Shown piece after piece: positions 20,240 to 29,011 of a stretch of DNA of 64,000 bases. Source of the stretch: Falsiroseomonas sp050563535 (GTDB lineage Bacteria; Pseudomonadota; Alphaproteobacteria; Acetobacterales; Acetobacteraceae); assembly GCF_050563535.1 (NCBI RefSeq), contig NZ_JBNXUO010000004.1:62001-126000 (forward strand), in the 5' to 3' direction. Position numbers and translations under genes: made by a program. Positions within the stretch are counted from its first letter, which is position 1, and the number at the start of each line of letters is the position of its first letter. The notes beneath the pieces were generated by a model. It saw only the letters and a list, made by a program, of their open reading frames with translations. It was not told the DNA's origin and ran no database searches.

Positions 20240-20955
20240 CCGGCGAGGAGCGCCCAGAGCAGCGGCAGCAGCAGCGCCGTCGCCAGCGCGTTCAGCCCCA
20301 TGGCGAGCCCGCTGAAGGCGCCCGCCGTCGCGTTCACGCCCAGCGCGCGGGCCGTGCCGATGCCGTGCGCCGCCGTGCCGATCGCCAGGCCCCGTGCCCG
20401 CCAGTCCCGCACCCCCGCCAGGTCCAGCACCAGCGGGCCGAGCGCCGCGCCGACGATGCCGGACAGGATGACGACGACGGCGGTGAGCGAGGGCAGCCCG
20501 CCGATCCTCTCCGCGATCCCCATGGCGACCGGCGTGGTGACGGACCGGGGCGCGAGGCTCGCCGTCACCTCCGGCGCGGCACCCAGGGCCAGGGCGCAGG
20601 CCAGCCCCGCCAGCGCCGCGAAGGCGCCGCCCGCCACGACGGAGACGACGGCGGCCAGCGCCGATGCGCGCACCAGCGCGAAGTGCCGGTGCAGCGGGAT
20701 CGCCAGCGCCACCGTCGCCGGGCCGAGCAGGAAATGGACGAACTGCGCCCCGGCGAAATAGGCGCGGTAGTCGATCCCGGCCGCGAGCAGCGCCCCCGCC
20801 AGCAGCGCGACCGCGATCAGCACCGGGTTGGCCAGCGGATGCCGCCCGCAGGCGCGATGGACCCGCAGCGCCGCCAGCCAGGCGAGCAGCGTCGCGGTCA
20901 GCGCCGCCAGCGGTTCCTGCGCGAGATAGACCCAGATCTCGGCAAGGCCGCTCAT
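20236..20955 (-). CDS. lrgB: LrgB/CidB family membrane protein
   Basis: About 239 residues from ATG 20955, which overlaps the lrgA stop by 4 bases. Many hydrophobic segments are present. The family regions are PLANPVLIAVALLAGALL, FLLGPATVALAIPLHRH and the SVTTPVAMGIAERIGGLPSL/GIGTARAL motifs. LrgB acts with LrgA; the pair is variously linked to holin-like control of autolysis or to export of small organic acids. Its stop overlaps the end of the convergent FzlA-like gene by 4 bases. Confidence 0.93.
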   Translation of the reverse strand: MSGLAEIWVYLAQEPLAALTATLLAWLAALRVHRACGRHPLANPVLIAVALLAGALLAAGIDYRAYFAGAQFVHFLLGPATVALAIPLHRHFALVRASALAAVVSVVAGGAFAALAGLACALALGAAPEVTASLAPRSVTTPVAMGIAERIGGLPSLTAVVVILSGIVGAALGPLVLDLAGVRDWRARGLAIGTAAHGIGTARALGVNATAGAFSGLAMGLNALATALLLPLLWALLAG

Positions 20956-21305
20956 GCGCCGCCCCGGCCCCGCCGCAGCAGCCATTGCGCCAGCCGCCCC
21001 GTGGCCGCGATCGCCGCCAGCGTCCCCGCCACGACCGCGAGCGTCAGCGGCGCCCAGTCGCGTGCCAGCAGCGGCAGGTGCAGCACCACGCCCACGCCCG
21101 CCGGCACGAACAGCAGGCCGAGATTGTCGAGCAGCCCGTCGGCGGCCCGGCCAAGTTCCGGCGGCGCCGCCCGCCGGCGCGCCAGCAGCGCCGCGAACAG
21201 CAGCACCATCCCGACCACGGGGCCGGGCACCGGCAGGTGCAGGGCGCGGGCCGCGACCTCGCCGAGGAGCTGGCAGGCCAGCAGCGCGGTGACGGCCGGG
21301 ATCAC
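20952..21305 (-). CDS. lrgA: LrgA/CidA family holin-like protein
   Basis: 117 residues from GTG 21305. Four hydrophobic segments carry the family pattern (ACQLLGEVAARALHLPVPGPVVGMVLLF, and LLDNLGLLFVPAGVGVVLHL at the C-terminal side). It is coupled by 4-base overlaps to the TPR gene upstream (stop 21302-21304) and to lrgB downstream, forming a three-gene operon. Confidence 0.9.
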   Translation of the reverse strand: MIPAVTALLACQLLGEVAARALHLPVPGPVVGMVLLFAALLARRRAAPPELGRAADGLLDNLGLLFVPAGVGVVLHLPLLARDWAPLTLAVVAGTLAAIAATGRLAQWLLRRGRGGA

Positions 21306-22135
21306 CGCCGCGCCGGCCCCGCCTCGCTCAGCGCCAGGTTCTGCGTCGCGAGGTCGGCGGCGGGGGAATCCGGGGCGATCTCGATCACCCTTTCCCAATC
21401 GGCCCGCGCGCCGTCCACCTGCCCGCCGAGGTGGCGCAGGATGCCGCGTTCCAGCAGGGCTTCCGGGTTGGCCGGCGCCACCGCCAGGGCGCGTTCGATG
21501 TCGCGCAGCGCCCTGTCCGCCCGGTCCAGGTGGCGCCAGGCCGCGGCGCGGAAGACCAGCGGCTCCGGCCGGTCGGGGTCGAGCGCGAGGGCGCGGTCCA
21601 GGTCCTCGATCGCCTCGCGCCAGCGTGCCAGCGCGCCGAGAGCGACGGCGCGGTCCACCAGCAGGTCCAGGTCGCCGGGCGCGAGGGTGAGGGCCATCGT
21701 CGTCGCGGCGAAGGCGCGCGTGGGCAGCCCGGCCAGCAGCCAGGCCTGCGCGGCCTGCGCGAACACCGCCGCCCGCGCAGCCCCGCCCGCGCGCGACCCG
21801 GCGGCGAGCTGTTCCAGCCGTTCCGCCGCCACCGGCGGATCGCCGAGCGCGAGGATCGCCAGCGCATGGCAGTGCTTCGCGCCGTCGCCGCCACCCTCGG
21901 CCTCCCAGCGTTCGGCAAGGGCGCGCGCGCCTTCCGGGTCGGTCTGGAGCAGGCCGAGGCAGCGTTCCACCTCCGGCCCGTCGGCCAGCCGCGGCGATTC
22001 CGGCGGGACCGGCAGCACTTCCTCGGCCGTCTGGGCGGGGCTGGGGCCGGCGACGATCCAGGCGCCCGTCGCCAGCGCCGCCAGCAGGGCGGCGGTGAAG
22101 GCGCCGAGGAGCATGGTGCGGGCCGGGCGTCGCAT
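21302..22135 (-). CDS. Membrane-anchored/exported tetratricopeptide repeat protein
   Basis: 277 residues. A signal anchor or signal peptide (MLLGAFTAALLAALATGAWIVA after MRRPART) is followed by helical repeats. TPR units are clear in the second half: DLLVDRAVALGALARWREAI, EDLDRALALDPDRPEPL, DIERALAVAPANPEALLERG and DWERVIEIAPDSP. TPRs are protein-protein scaffolds and the partner is unknown. It is the first gene of an operon with lrgA and lrgB, linked by a GTGA overlap. Confidence 0.8.
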   Translation of the reverse strand: MRRPARTMLLGAFTAALLAALATGAWIVAGPSPAQTAEEVLPVPPESPRLADGPEVERCLGLLQTDPEGARALAERWEAEGGGDGAKHCHALAILALGDPPVAAERLEQLAAGSRAGGAARAAVFAQAAQAWLLAGLPTRAFAATTMALTLAPGDLDLLVDRAVALGALARWREAIEDLDRALALDPDRPEPLVFRAAAWRHLDRADRALRDIERALAVAPANPEALLERGILRHLGGQVDGARADWERVIEIAPDSPAADLATQNLALSEAGPARR

Positions 22136-22229
22136 CGCGCCATCCTACCGGCGCGGGCAGGGGCGCGCCACTCCGCGCGCCACGCGGCGCCCATGGCGCA
22201 ACGCCGCGGGCGGTGCCATCTGTGCCGCC

Positions 22230-23090
22230 ATGACGGACCGGATGGTTGTGGCGGGGCTCGGCTATGCCGGGGCGGCGATCGCGCGGGAGGCGCGGGCGCG
22301 GGGCATGGAGGTGACCGGTACGGCGCGCGACCCCGCGGCGGCGCGGCCGCCGGCAGGCGTCGCGGTGGTCGGCTTCGCCGATGCCGCGGAAGCGATCCGC
22401 GCCGCGACGCATCTGGTGGTCACCGCCGCGCCCGAAGGGGATGGCGACCCGGTGCTGTCCGCGCATGCCGGCGCCATCGCGGCTGCGCCGGCGCTGCGCT
22501 GGATCGGCTACCTGTCCACCACCGGCGTCTATGGCGACCGCGGCGGCGCGGAGGTGGACGAGGCGACGTCCCCCGCGCCGGGCCAGGCGCGATCCGCCCG
22601 GCGGCTGGCGGCGGAGCAGGCCTGGCGCGCCGCCGCGGCGGGGCGGGGCTGCGCGCTCGACCTGTTCCGGGTCGGCGGCATCTACGGCCCCGGCCGCAGC
22701 GCGCTCGACGACCTGCGCGCCGGCGTGGCGCGGCGCGTGGCGAAGCCCGGCCACGCCTTCAGCCGCATCCATCGCGACGACATCGCGCTGGCCGTCGTGG
22801 CGGGCGCGCTGCGGCCCGATGGCCATCGCGTGCTGCACCTGGTCGATGACGAGCCCGCCCCGAACGCCGATGTGGTGGCGGAAGCGGCGCGGCTGCTCGG
22901 CCTGCCGCCGCCGCCGCTGGTTCCCTTCGAGGAGGCGCGCGCGCGCATGTCGCCGATGGCGCTGTCCTTCTGGGCGGAGAACCGGCGCGTGGCGAATGCG
23001 GCGACGAAGGCCGCGCTCGGCATCGCCTGGCGCTGCCCGACCTACCGCGAGGGGCTCAGGCGCATCCTGGCGGAGGAAGCGCGGGGCTGA
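22230..23090 (+). CDS. NAD(P)-dependent epimerase/reductase (SDR, YeeZ-like)
   Basis: 286 residues. An N-terminal nucleotide-binding motif VVAGLGYAGAAIAREARARG, a STTGVYGDRGG segment and a GGIYGPGRSALDDLRAG motif resemble the atypical/extended SDR group to which E. coli YeeZ belongs. The usual YxxxK is not clearly present: after the STTGVYG segment, RSARRLAAEQAW takes its place, so catalysis is uncertain. It is a single gene, divergent from the TPR operon, and overlaps the end of the convergent hydrolase gene by 35 bases. Confidence 0.8.
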   Translation: MTDRMVVAGLGYAGAAIAREARARGMEVTGTARDPAAARPPAGVAVVGFADAAEAIRAATHLVVTAAPEGDGDPVLSAHAGAIAAAPALRWIGYLSTTGVYGDRGGAEVDEATSPAPGQARSARRLAAEQAWRAAAAGRGCALDLFRVGGIYGPGRSALDDLRAGVARRVAKPGHAFSRIHRDDIALAVVAGALRPDGHRVLHLVDDEPAPNADVVAEAARLLGLPPPPLVPFEEARARMSPMALSFWAENRRVANAATKAALGIAWRCPTYREGLRRILAEEARG

Positions 23091-23814
23091 GACCCTCGAC
23101 CGTCTCCCGCAGCAGGGCGAGGTCCTGCGGGCGGGACAGGCGGTGGTCGCCGTCCTTCACCAGGTGCAGGCGCACGTCGTCGCCGGCCAGCGCCTCCACC
23201 AACCGCAGCGCGTGGCGCCAGGGCACGTCCGGGTCAGCCATCCCCTGCAGGATGCGCACGGGGCAGCGCAGCGGGATGGGCGCGTCGAGCAGCAGGTGGC
23301 GCTTCCCGTCCTCGATCAGGGCGCGCGTCACCGGCGTCGGCTCGCCGTACTGGCTCGGCAGGTGCAGCACGCCGTCGCGCAGCAGGGCGTCGCGCTGCGC
23401 GGGGGTGAAGGCGGGCCACATGAGCGCCTGCGTGAAATCCGGCGCGGGGGCGAGGCCGACCAGCCCCGCCACGCGCTCCGGCCGGCGCAGCGCCAGCAGC
23501 AGCGCGATCCAGCCCCCCATGGAGGAGCCGACCAGGACCTGCGGCCCCTCCGTCAGCGCATCGAAGGCGGCCAGCGCGTCCCCGGTCCAGGATCCGATGG
23601 TGCCGTCCTCGAACCGCCCGGCGCTGCCGCCGTGGCCGCCATAGTCGAAGCGCAGCAGGGCGCGGCCGGTGGCGGCGCAGTGGTCGCGCAGCGCCAGCGC
23701 CTTCGTCCCTTCCATGTCGCTGCGGTAGCCGGGCAGGAAGACGAGGCCGGGGCCGCGCCCTGGCAGGCGCGCCCAGGCCAGGCGGCCGTCCAGGCGGCCG
23801 GTCTCCTCCCTCAT
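23056..23814 (-). CDS. Alpha/beta hydrolase
   Basis: 252 residues from ATG 23814. An alpha/beta-hydrolase fold with nucleophile elbow GSSMGG, oxyanion-side LPGYRSDMEGTKAL, acid region GMADPDVPW and a catalytic His in KDGDHRLS. FDYGGHGGSAGRFEDGTI matches the small bacterial serine hydrolase group related to eukaryotic ABHD10-type enzymes. The substrate is unknown. The start overlaps the FAH-family gene stop by 4 bases (operon). Its last 35 bases overlap the 3-prime end of the SDR gene on the other strand. Confidence 0.85.
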   Translation of the reverse strand: MREETGRLDGRLAWARLPGRGPGLVFLPGYRSDMEGTKALALRDHCAATGRALLRFDYGGHGGSAGRFEDGTIGSWTGDALAAFDALTEGPQVLVGSSMGGWIALLLALRRPERVAGLVGLAPAPDFTQALMWPAFTPAQRDALLRDGVLHLPSQYGEPTPVTRALIEDGKRHLLLDAPIPLRCPVRILQGMADPDVPWRHALRLVEALAGDDVRLHLVKDGDHRLSRPQDLALLRETVEGLSPALPPPGCA

Positions 23815-24971
23815 CGCGGATAGCCCCGGCGCGCCAGGCTCGCCATCAGCGCGCCGATGCCGAAGGTCCAGGGCGGGCATTCGTCGGTGCGGTCCGTCTC
23901 GTTCTCCAGCGCGCCGAGGCGCGGGGAGGAGATGCGCACCACGTCGCCCTCCCGGTGGGTGAAGCCCATCCCCGGCGCGCCGCGGTCCGCCGTGGGGGAG
24001 AAGGGCGTGCCGAGGAACAGCACCGCGCCGTCCGGATACTGGTGGTGCGCGCCGATCATCTGGCCGACGAGGTCGGCGGGGTCGCGGCTGATGGCACCGA
24101 CCGCGCCGCTCTCCTCCAGCGCGAAGCCGTCGCGGCCGCGGATGGCGAGCGCGATCTCCGCCGCGCGCACGTCGCCGAGCGTGAAGCCGGAATCGAACAG
24201 CCGGATCATCGGGCCGAGCGCGCAGGAGGCGTTGTTGTCCTTCGCGCGGCCCAGCAGCAGCGCGCTGCGCCCCTCCACGTCGCGCAGGTTCACGTCATTG
24301 CCGAGCGTGGCGCCCACGATCCGCCCGCGGGCGTTCACCACCATCACCGCCTCGGGCTCCGGGTTGGACCAGCCGCTCATCGGGTGGACGCCCACCTTGG
24401 CGCCGGGACCCACGGCGGACATGACGGGTGCCTTGGTGAAGATCTCGGCATCCGTGCCGATGCCCACTTCCAGGTACTGGCTCCACCAGCCCTTGGCGAC
24501 GAGGGCAGCCTTCACGCGCATCGCCTCCGCGCTGCCCGGCACCAGGTTGCGCAGGTCGTCGCCGATGATGGCGCGCACCTCGGCGCGCACCGCCTCCGCC
24601 TGCGTCGCGTCGCCCCGGCAGCGTTCCTCGATCACGCGCTCCAGCATGGAGCGCACATAGGTCACGCCCGCCGCCTTGATCGCCTGGAGGTCCACCGGCG
24701 CCAGCAGCCAGGGCCGCGCCGGGTCGCGCGCGGCGTGGTGGGCATTGGCCAGCGCCGCGCCAGGGTCCAGCACCGCCGGCACGCCCCGCGCGCGGATCGC
24801 GCCCACCGGGTCCTCGGCGTTGAGCCAGGCGGAGCAGGTGCCGAAGGCGGGCGTCATGTCGAAGGCGGCGCCGCCGAGGATCGCGAAGACGGAAGGCCCC
24901 TCCGGCGTCATCACGCGGGCGGCGAAGGCGCCCGCGGCGAGGTCGGCGGGCAGGGCGTCATGCGGCGTCAT
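23811..24971 (-). CDS. Fumarylacetoacetate hydrolase (FAH) superfamily protein
   Basis: 386 residues from ATG 24971. The C-terminal half is a FAH fold: EVGIGTDAEIFTKAPVMS, NPEPEAVMVVNARGRIVGATLGNDVNLRD, GRSALLLGRAKDNNASCALGP, and a C-terminal PWTFGIGAL segment. Family members act on 2-oxo acids (hydrolysis of acylpyruvates or dehydration of 2-keto-3-deoxy sugar acids). This subgroup resembles 2-keto-3-deoxy-acid dehydratases more than true fumarylacetoacetase, but the substrate is not determined. It is in an operon with the downstream hydrolase and divergent from the GT4 gene. Confidence 0.85.
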   Translation of the reverse strand: MTPHDALPADLAAGAFAARVMTPEGPSVFAILGGAAFDMTPAFGTCSAWLNAEDPVGAIRARGVPAVLDPGAALANAHHAARDPARPWLLAPVDLQAIKAAGVTYVRSMLERVIEERCRGDATQAEAVRAEVRAIIGDDLRNLVPGSAEAMRVKAALVAKGWWSQYLEVGIGTDAEIFTKAPVMSAVGPGAKVGVHPMSGWSNPEPEAVMVVNARGRIVGATLGNDVNLRDVEGRSALLLGRAKDNNASCALGPMIRLFDSGFTLGDVRAAEIALAIRGRDGFALEESGAVGAISRDPADLVGQMIGAHHQYPDGAVLFLGTPFSPTADRGAPGMGFTHREGDVVRISSPRLGALENETDRTDECPPWTFGIGALMASLARRGYPR

Positions 24972-24983
24972 CCGGCGTTCTCT

Positions 24984-25085
24984 CCCCCCTTGGGTCGGGG
25001 CAGCGTAGCGGCGTTTGACCGGCCCGCCAGGGGGGCGGGCCGAAGCGGGCGGGCGCCCCTGCCGCCGGACATGCCCCAAGGGGGG
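24984..25085. repeat. 11-base inverted repeat in the FAH/GT4 divergent region
   Basis: CCCCCCTTGGG (24984-24994) and its exact complement CCCAAGGGGGG (25075-25085) face each other across 80 bases. Each half lies on the 5-prime side of one of the two divergent genes. The left copy also supplies the G-rich ribosome binding site of the FAH gene. An 8-bp hairpin (CGGCCCGC with GCGGGCCG) lies between them. It may be a shared regulatory region or coincidental. Confidence 0.3.
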
Positions 25086-25124
25086 ATAGGCGGGCGGGCG
25101 CCGGGGCGGTAGTCCGGGCCGGCC

Positions 25125-26249
25125 ATGCCGCAGCCCCCCGCCATCCTCCAGGTGCTGCCCGCCCTCGTCGCAGGCGGGGTGGAACGCGGCACGGTGGAGA
25201 TCGCGGAGGCGATCGCGGCGGCGGGCTGGCGGGCGCTGGTCGCTTCCGCCGGCGGGGCGCTGGCGGTGGAGGTGGAACGCGTGGGCGGCGTGCATGTCAC
25301 GCTGCCTCTCGCCACCAAGTCGCCCCTCGGCATCCTGCGCAACGCCGGCGCGCTTGCCGCGCTGGTGCGGCAGGAGGAGGTGGCGATCCTGCACGCACGT
25401 TCCCGCGCACCGGCCTGGTCGGCGCTGCTCGCCTCGCGACGGACGGGCGCGCATCTCGTGACGACCTACCATGGCGCCTACAACGAGGGGCTGCCGGGCA
25501 AGCGGCTCTACAACTCCGTCATGGCGCGGGGCGAACGCGTGATCGCCATCAGCCACTTCATCGCGGATCTGGTGCGGGCGCGGCACGGCACCGGGCCCGG
25601 CCGCCTGCGCGTGATCCCCCGCGGGGTCGACCCCCGGCGATTCGACCCGGCCGCGGTGCCGCCCCCGCAGGTCGCGGCCCTGCGGGAATCCTGGGGCGCC
25701 GCCCTCGGCCAGCCCGTGATCCTGCTGCCCGGCCGCATGACCCGCTGGAAGGGCCAGGCCGTGCTGCTGGAGGCGGTGGCCCGCCTGCCCGGGCAGCCCA
25801 TCGCCGTGCTGGCCGGCGGCGGCAACGAGGAGTTCGCGCGCGAGCTTCGCGGGCGCGCGCAGGCGCTCGGCCTCGGCGACCGGCTGCGGCTGGCCGGCCA
25901 TGTCGAGGCGATGGCGCCCGCCCTGCTGGCGGCCGATGTGGTGGTCCATGCCAGCACCGACCCCGAGGCCTTCGGCCGCACCGTGATCGAGGCGCAGGCG
26001 ATGGCGCGGCCCGTCATCGCCTCCGACCTCGGCGGCCCGCGCGAGACGGTGGAGGAAGGGGTGACCGGCTGGCGCGTGCCGCCGGGCGACCCCGCCGCGC
26101 TCGCCGCCGCGCTCGCCCGCGTGCTGGCGCTGCCGGAGGCGGAGCGCGCGGCGGTGGGCGCGCGGGCCCGCGCGGCGGTGCTGCGGGACTACACGACCAC
26201 GGCGATGCAGGCCGCGACGATCGGCGTCTACCGCGAGCTGCTGGGATGA
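25125..26249 (+). CDS. Glycosyltransferase family 4 protein
   Basis: 374 residues, GT-B fold. The N-terminal domain starts ILQVLPALVAGGVERGTVEIA and the C-terminal domain carries VILLPGRMTRWKGQAVLLEAV and the EX7E motif around DPEAFGRTVIEAQAMARPVIASD. GT4 enzymes transfer nucleotide-activated sugars with retention of configuration. The pairing with a GT9 enzyme suggests LPS core or capsule assembly at the cytoplasmic face. It overlaps the next gene by 4 bases. Confidence 0.92.
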   Translation: MPQPPAILQVLPALVAGGVERGTVEIAEAIAAAGWRALVASAGGALAVEVERVGGVHVTLPLATKSPLGILRNAGALAALVRQEEVAILHARSRAPAWSALLASRRTGAHLVTTYHGAYNEGLPGKRLYNSVMARGERVIAISHFIADLVRARHGTGPGRLRVIPRGVDPRRFDPAAVPPPQVAALRESWGAALGQPVILLPGRMTRWKGQAVLLEAVARLPGQPIAVLAGGGNEEFARELRGRAQALGLGDRLRLAGHVEAMAPALLAADVVVHASTDPEAFGRTVIEAQAMARPVIASDLGGPRETVEEGVTGWRVPPGDPAALAAALARVLALPEAERAAVGARARAAVLRDYTTTAMQAATIGVYRELLG

Positions 26250-27148
26250 GGATCCTCGTCATCCGGCTCGGCGCGCTCGGCGACTTCGTGCAGTCCTTCG
26301 GTCCCTTCGCGGCGATCCGCGCGCATCACCGCGACGCCCGCATCACGCTGCTGACCACGCCGCCCTTCGCGGCGCTCGCCCGGCGCAGCCCCTGGTTCGA
26401 CGAGGTGTGGGAGGATGGGCGGCCGGGCTGGCGCGGCCTGCCGGCGCTGCTGCGGCGGCTGCGCGCGGCCGGCTTCGCGCGCGTCTACGACCTGCAGACC
26501 TCCTCGCGCAGCACGCGCTACCGCTGGGCGCTGGGGCGTGGGGTCGAATGGTCGGGCATCGGCCTCCTCGCCTCCCACCCCCACGCCAATCCCGAACGCG
26601 ACGCGATGCACACGGTCGAACGCCAGCGCGAGCAGCTGGAGATGGCGGGAATCGGCGTCTTCCCGGCGCCGGAACTGGGCTGGCTGGATGCCGACCTTTC
26701 GGCCTTCGCGCTGCCGCCGCGCTTTGCGCTGCTGGTGCCTGGCGCGTCGCCCCAGCGGCCGGCGAAACGCTGGCCGGCCGCGTGCTTCCGGGACTTCGCG
26801 GCGACGCTCGACATCCCGGTGGCGGTGCTGGGCGGGCGGGCCGAGGCGGAGCTTGCGGCGGGCATCGCGGCGGGGCTGCCGGGCGCCGTGGACCTGGCCG
26901 GGCGCACCGATTTCGGCCAGGTGGCGGCGCTGGCGCGGCGGGCCGCCTTCGCGGTCGGCAACGACACGGGGCCGACGCACCTGATCGCCGCGGCCGGCTG
27001 CCCGACGCTCGCGCTGTTCGGCGCCGACAGCGACCCCGCGCTCTGCGCCCCGCGCGGGCCGAACGTGGTGGTGCTGCGCCACCTGCCGCTGTCGGGGCTG
27101 ACGGTGGGGCAGGTGCAGGCCGCGATGGTCGCGCTCAATCCCCGCTGA
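26246..27148 (+). CDS. Glycosyltransferase family 9 (heptosyltransferase-like)
   Basis: 300 residues. The N-terminus MRILVIRLGALGDFVQSFG is the GT9 signature, and the donor-site motif VGNDTGPTHLIAAAGCPTLALFG is near the C-terminus. GT9 enzymes add heptose or related sugars to the LPS inner core. It is translationally coupled to the GT4 gene (ATGA overlap). Its last 14 bases overlap the 3-prime end of the convergent NYN gene. Confidence 0.93.
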   Translation: MRILVIRLGALGDFVQSFGPFAAIRAHHRDARITLLTTPPFAALARRSPWFDEVWEDGRPGWRGLPALLRRLRAAGFARVYDLQTSSRSTRYRWALGRGVEWSGIGLLASHPHANPERDAMHTVERQREQLEMAGIGVFPAPELGWLDADLSAFALPPRFALLVPGASPQRPAKRWPAACFRDFAATLDIPVAVLGGRAEAELAAGIAAGLPGAVDLAGRTDFGQVAALARRAAFAVGNDTGPTHLIAAAGCPTLALFGADSDPALCAPRGPNVVVLRHLPLSGLTVGQVQAAMVALNPR

Positions 27149-28892
27149 GCCCCGCGGTCATCCAGGCTTCCAGCGCCGCCCATTCCTCCTCGGCCAGCCT
27201 TTCCTCGGGGCGGGGGGCGGTGGTGCGCTGCGCCGCCGCGCGCTCCACCGCGCGGCCGAGCTGGTCGTAGAGCGTCGCCGCCAGGCGGAAGGCCCCGTCG
27301 GGGCCCAGCCGGTCGCGGAACCGCGCATTGCCGCGCAGCAGCCAGCGGATCACCGCCGTCACCTCCCGCGGGGAGACATGGATGCCGTGCGGCGCGCCGT
27401 CGGCGGCGATGCCGGCCGCGACGCCCGGCAGCTGCGACGGGCCGAAGGGCGAGGCCGCGGCGATGCCGGAGAGCACGAAGCCGATCTCCGCGCTCGCGAA
27501 GGCGGGCAGGTCCAGCGGGAAGCCCTTCAGGTCGCGCTTGCCCCACAGAAGGTCGCGCACCTTCGCCGCCGCCTCGGCCATGGCGGCTTCGCGCTCGGCC
27601 GGGTCCGGGGCGGGCGGCGGCTCGGGCGCAGCGTCGCCTGCCGGCTCCGGCTCGCCGGTCCAGTCGGGCGGGGGGGAGGCGGCGGCCAGGGCGGCATAGG
27701 AATCTTCGGGGCCGGGCGGCGCCTCGTCCTCCGGCTCATCCTCCGCGCTGTCCTCCGGCCGGTCCTCCGGCTCCTGCTCGTCCTCCGGCTCGGCCGTGCC
27801 GGCGGCCTCCTCGGCCGGGGCGGCGCCGTTCGGCGGGGGCGGGGCGGCATCCGGCGCCGGGTCGGCCGGGGGCTGGCCGCGGTCCGGGTCGTAGAGCCAG
27901 CGCCGGTCCGGCGGGCCGGCGAGGGCGAGGTGCGGGTCCCCCGCCTCCTCGATCAGCTTCCCGAGGGTGCCTGCCCCCGCATACCGCGATTCGCGCAGCT
28001 CCGGCATCGCCTTGGCGATGGCGGAGCCGACCTGCGTCATCCGCAGCGCCCCCGCCTCGCTCGCCGCAAGCAGGTCCCGCAGCCAGCGCAGCGCGGCGGC
28101 GCGCAGGGCGGCCGGGTCGTGCTCCGCCGGGCGCGAGGGCGGCGGGGCCGCACGCCGCGCAGGCTCGGCGGCCGTGGGCGCGGGCGACCGGGGCGGCTCC
28201 GCCAGGCGGCGCGGCGGCTCCGGCGGGCGGGGCAGGGCGGCGGCGCGGTCGCGCACGGGGGCGGCGAGCTCGAAGCCGGTGATGGGCAGGGAGCCCATGC
28301 CCTGGTTGGCGAATTCCACCAGCCCCAGCGCCTGGTCGGCCGCGGCCAGGTAGGCTTCCTTCGCGGTGTCCTGCGCGAGGATGGTGATGCGCCGGTCATG
28401 CGCGCGCAGCCGGGTGAGCGCCGGCAGGAAGTCGCTGTCGCCGGACAGCAGGACGAATTCCTCGAAACGGGTCGGGTGGTCCAGCGCCTCCCGGATGTCG
28501 AGCGCCATCTTCATGTCGGCGGCGTTCTTCAGCGAGGCGACGGGCGGGCAGTCCACCACGTCGAACCCCGCGCGGACGAAGGCGCCGCGGAATTCGCCGA
28601 AGAAGACGCGGTTGCGCATGTCCCGCTGCGCCCGGTAGCGGGCGACCGGGCCGGATGAGGGGAAGTCGATCCAGCGGCCGGGGTTCAGGTAGCAGCGGCG
28701 GACCAGCGTGCGCCGGCGCAGCGCCCCGCCCTCCGGCTCGCGCTCCAGCCAGGCGAGCCAGGCATCGGGGCGCTCCCCCAGGGCATAGGCGGCACGCTCG
28801 TCCCAGCGCAGCAGGGCCATGAAGACGTTGTCGAAATCCACGTAGAGTGCCGCGCGGGGCGGCACGCCCCCGGCCTGGTCCTGAGCCGCCAT
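27135..28892 (-). CDS. NYN-domain nuclease-like protein with OST-HTH/LOTUS domain and acidic linker
   Basis: 585 residues. Residues of about 15-195 form a NYN (PIN-like) domain with acidic residues in YVDFDN, KNAADMKMALD and LSGDSDF, as in LabA/DUF88 and MARF1-type RNases. Residues of about 261-337 resemble OST-HTH/LOTUS (LRWLRDLLAASEAGALRMTQ to LIEEAG and RRWLYDP). A Pro/Glu/Asp-rich linker (340-435) follows. A C-terminal conserved-looking domain of about 110 residues (KVRDLLWGKRDLKGFPLDLP onward) is one I do not recognise. The likely role is RNA cleavage or RNA-binding regulation. ATG 28892 follows GGAGGG, with an out-of-frame ATG in between. Confidence 0.85.
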   Translation of the reverse strand: MAAQDQAGGVPPRAALYVDFDNVFMALLRWDERAAYALGERPDAWLAWLEREPEGGALRRRTLVRRCYLNPGRWIDFPSSGPVARYRAQRDMRNRVFFGEFRGAFVRAGFDVVDCPPVASLKNAADMKMALDIREALDHPTRFEEFVLLSGDSDFLPALTRLRAHDRRITILAQDTAKEAYLAAADQALGLVEFANQGMGSLPITGFELAAPVRDRAAALPRPPEPPRRLAEPPRSPAPTAAEPARRAAPPPSRPAEHDPAALRAAALRWLRDLLAASEAGALRMTQVGSAIAKAMPELRESRYAGAGTLGKLIEEAGDPHLALAGPPDRRWLYDPDRGQPPADPAPDAAPPPPNGAAPAEEAAGTAEPEDEQEPEDRPEDSAEDEPEDEAPPGPEDSYAALAAASPPPDWTGEPEPAGDAAPEPPPAPDPAEREAAMAEAAAKVRDLLWGKRDLKGFPLDLPAFASAEIGFVLSGIAAASPFGPSQLPGVAAGIAADGAPHGIHVSPREVTAVIRWLLRGNARFRDRLGPDGAFRLAATLYDQLGRAVERAAAQRTTAPRPEERLAEEEWAALEAWMTAGLSGD

Positions 28893-28942
28893 CCATCCCT
28901 CCGATTCCACGCGGGGCGGAGTATGGCACGACCCGGCCCGCC

Positions 28943-28972
28943 TTGACGCCCGGGGCCGGCGCTGGCCATGGT
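28943..28972 (+). promoter_or_regulatory. Putative promoter of thrS
   Basis: TTGACG (28943-28948), an 18-base spacer and CATGGT (28967-28972), 39 bases before the thrS ATG. The element and the CCGCG and CCACCCG words downstream closely match the region before dapD. Confidence 0.45.
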
Positions 28973-29011
28973 CCGCGCCCCTGCCACCCGAACCGGGAGC
29001 CCCCCACACCC

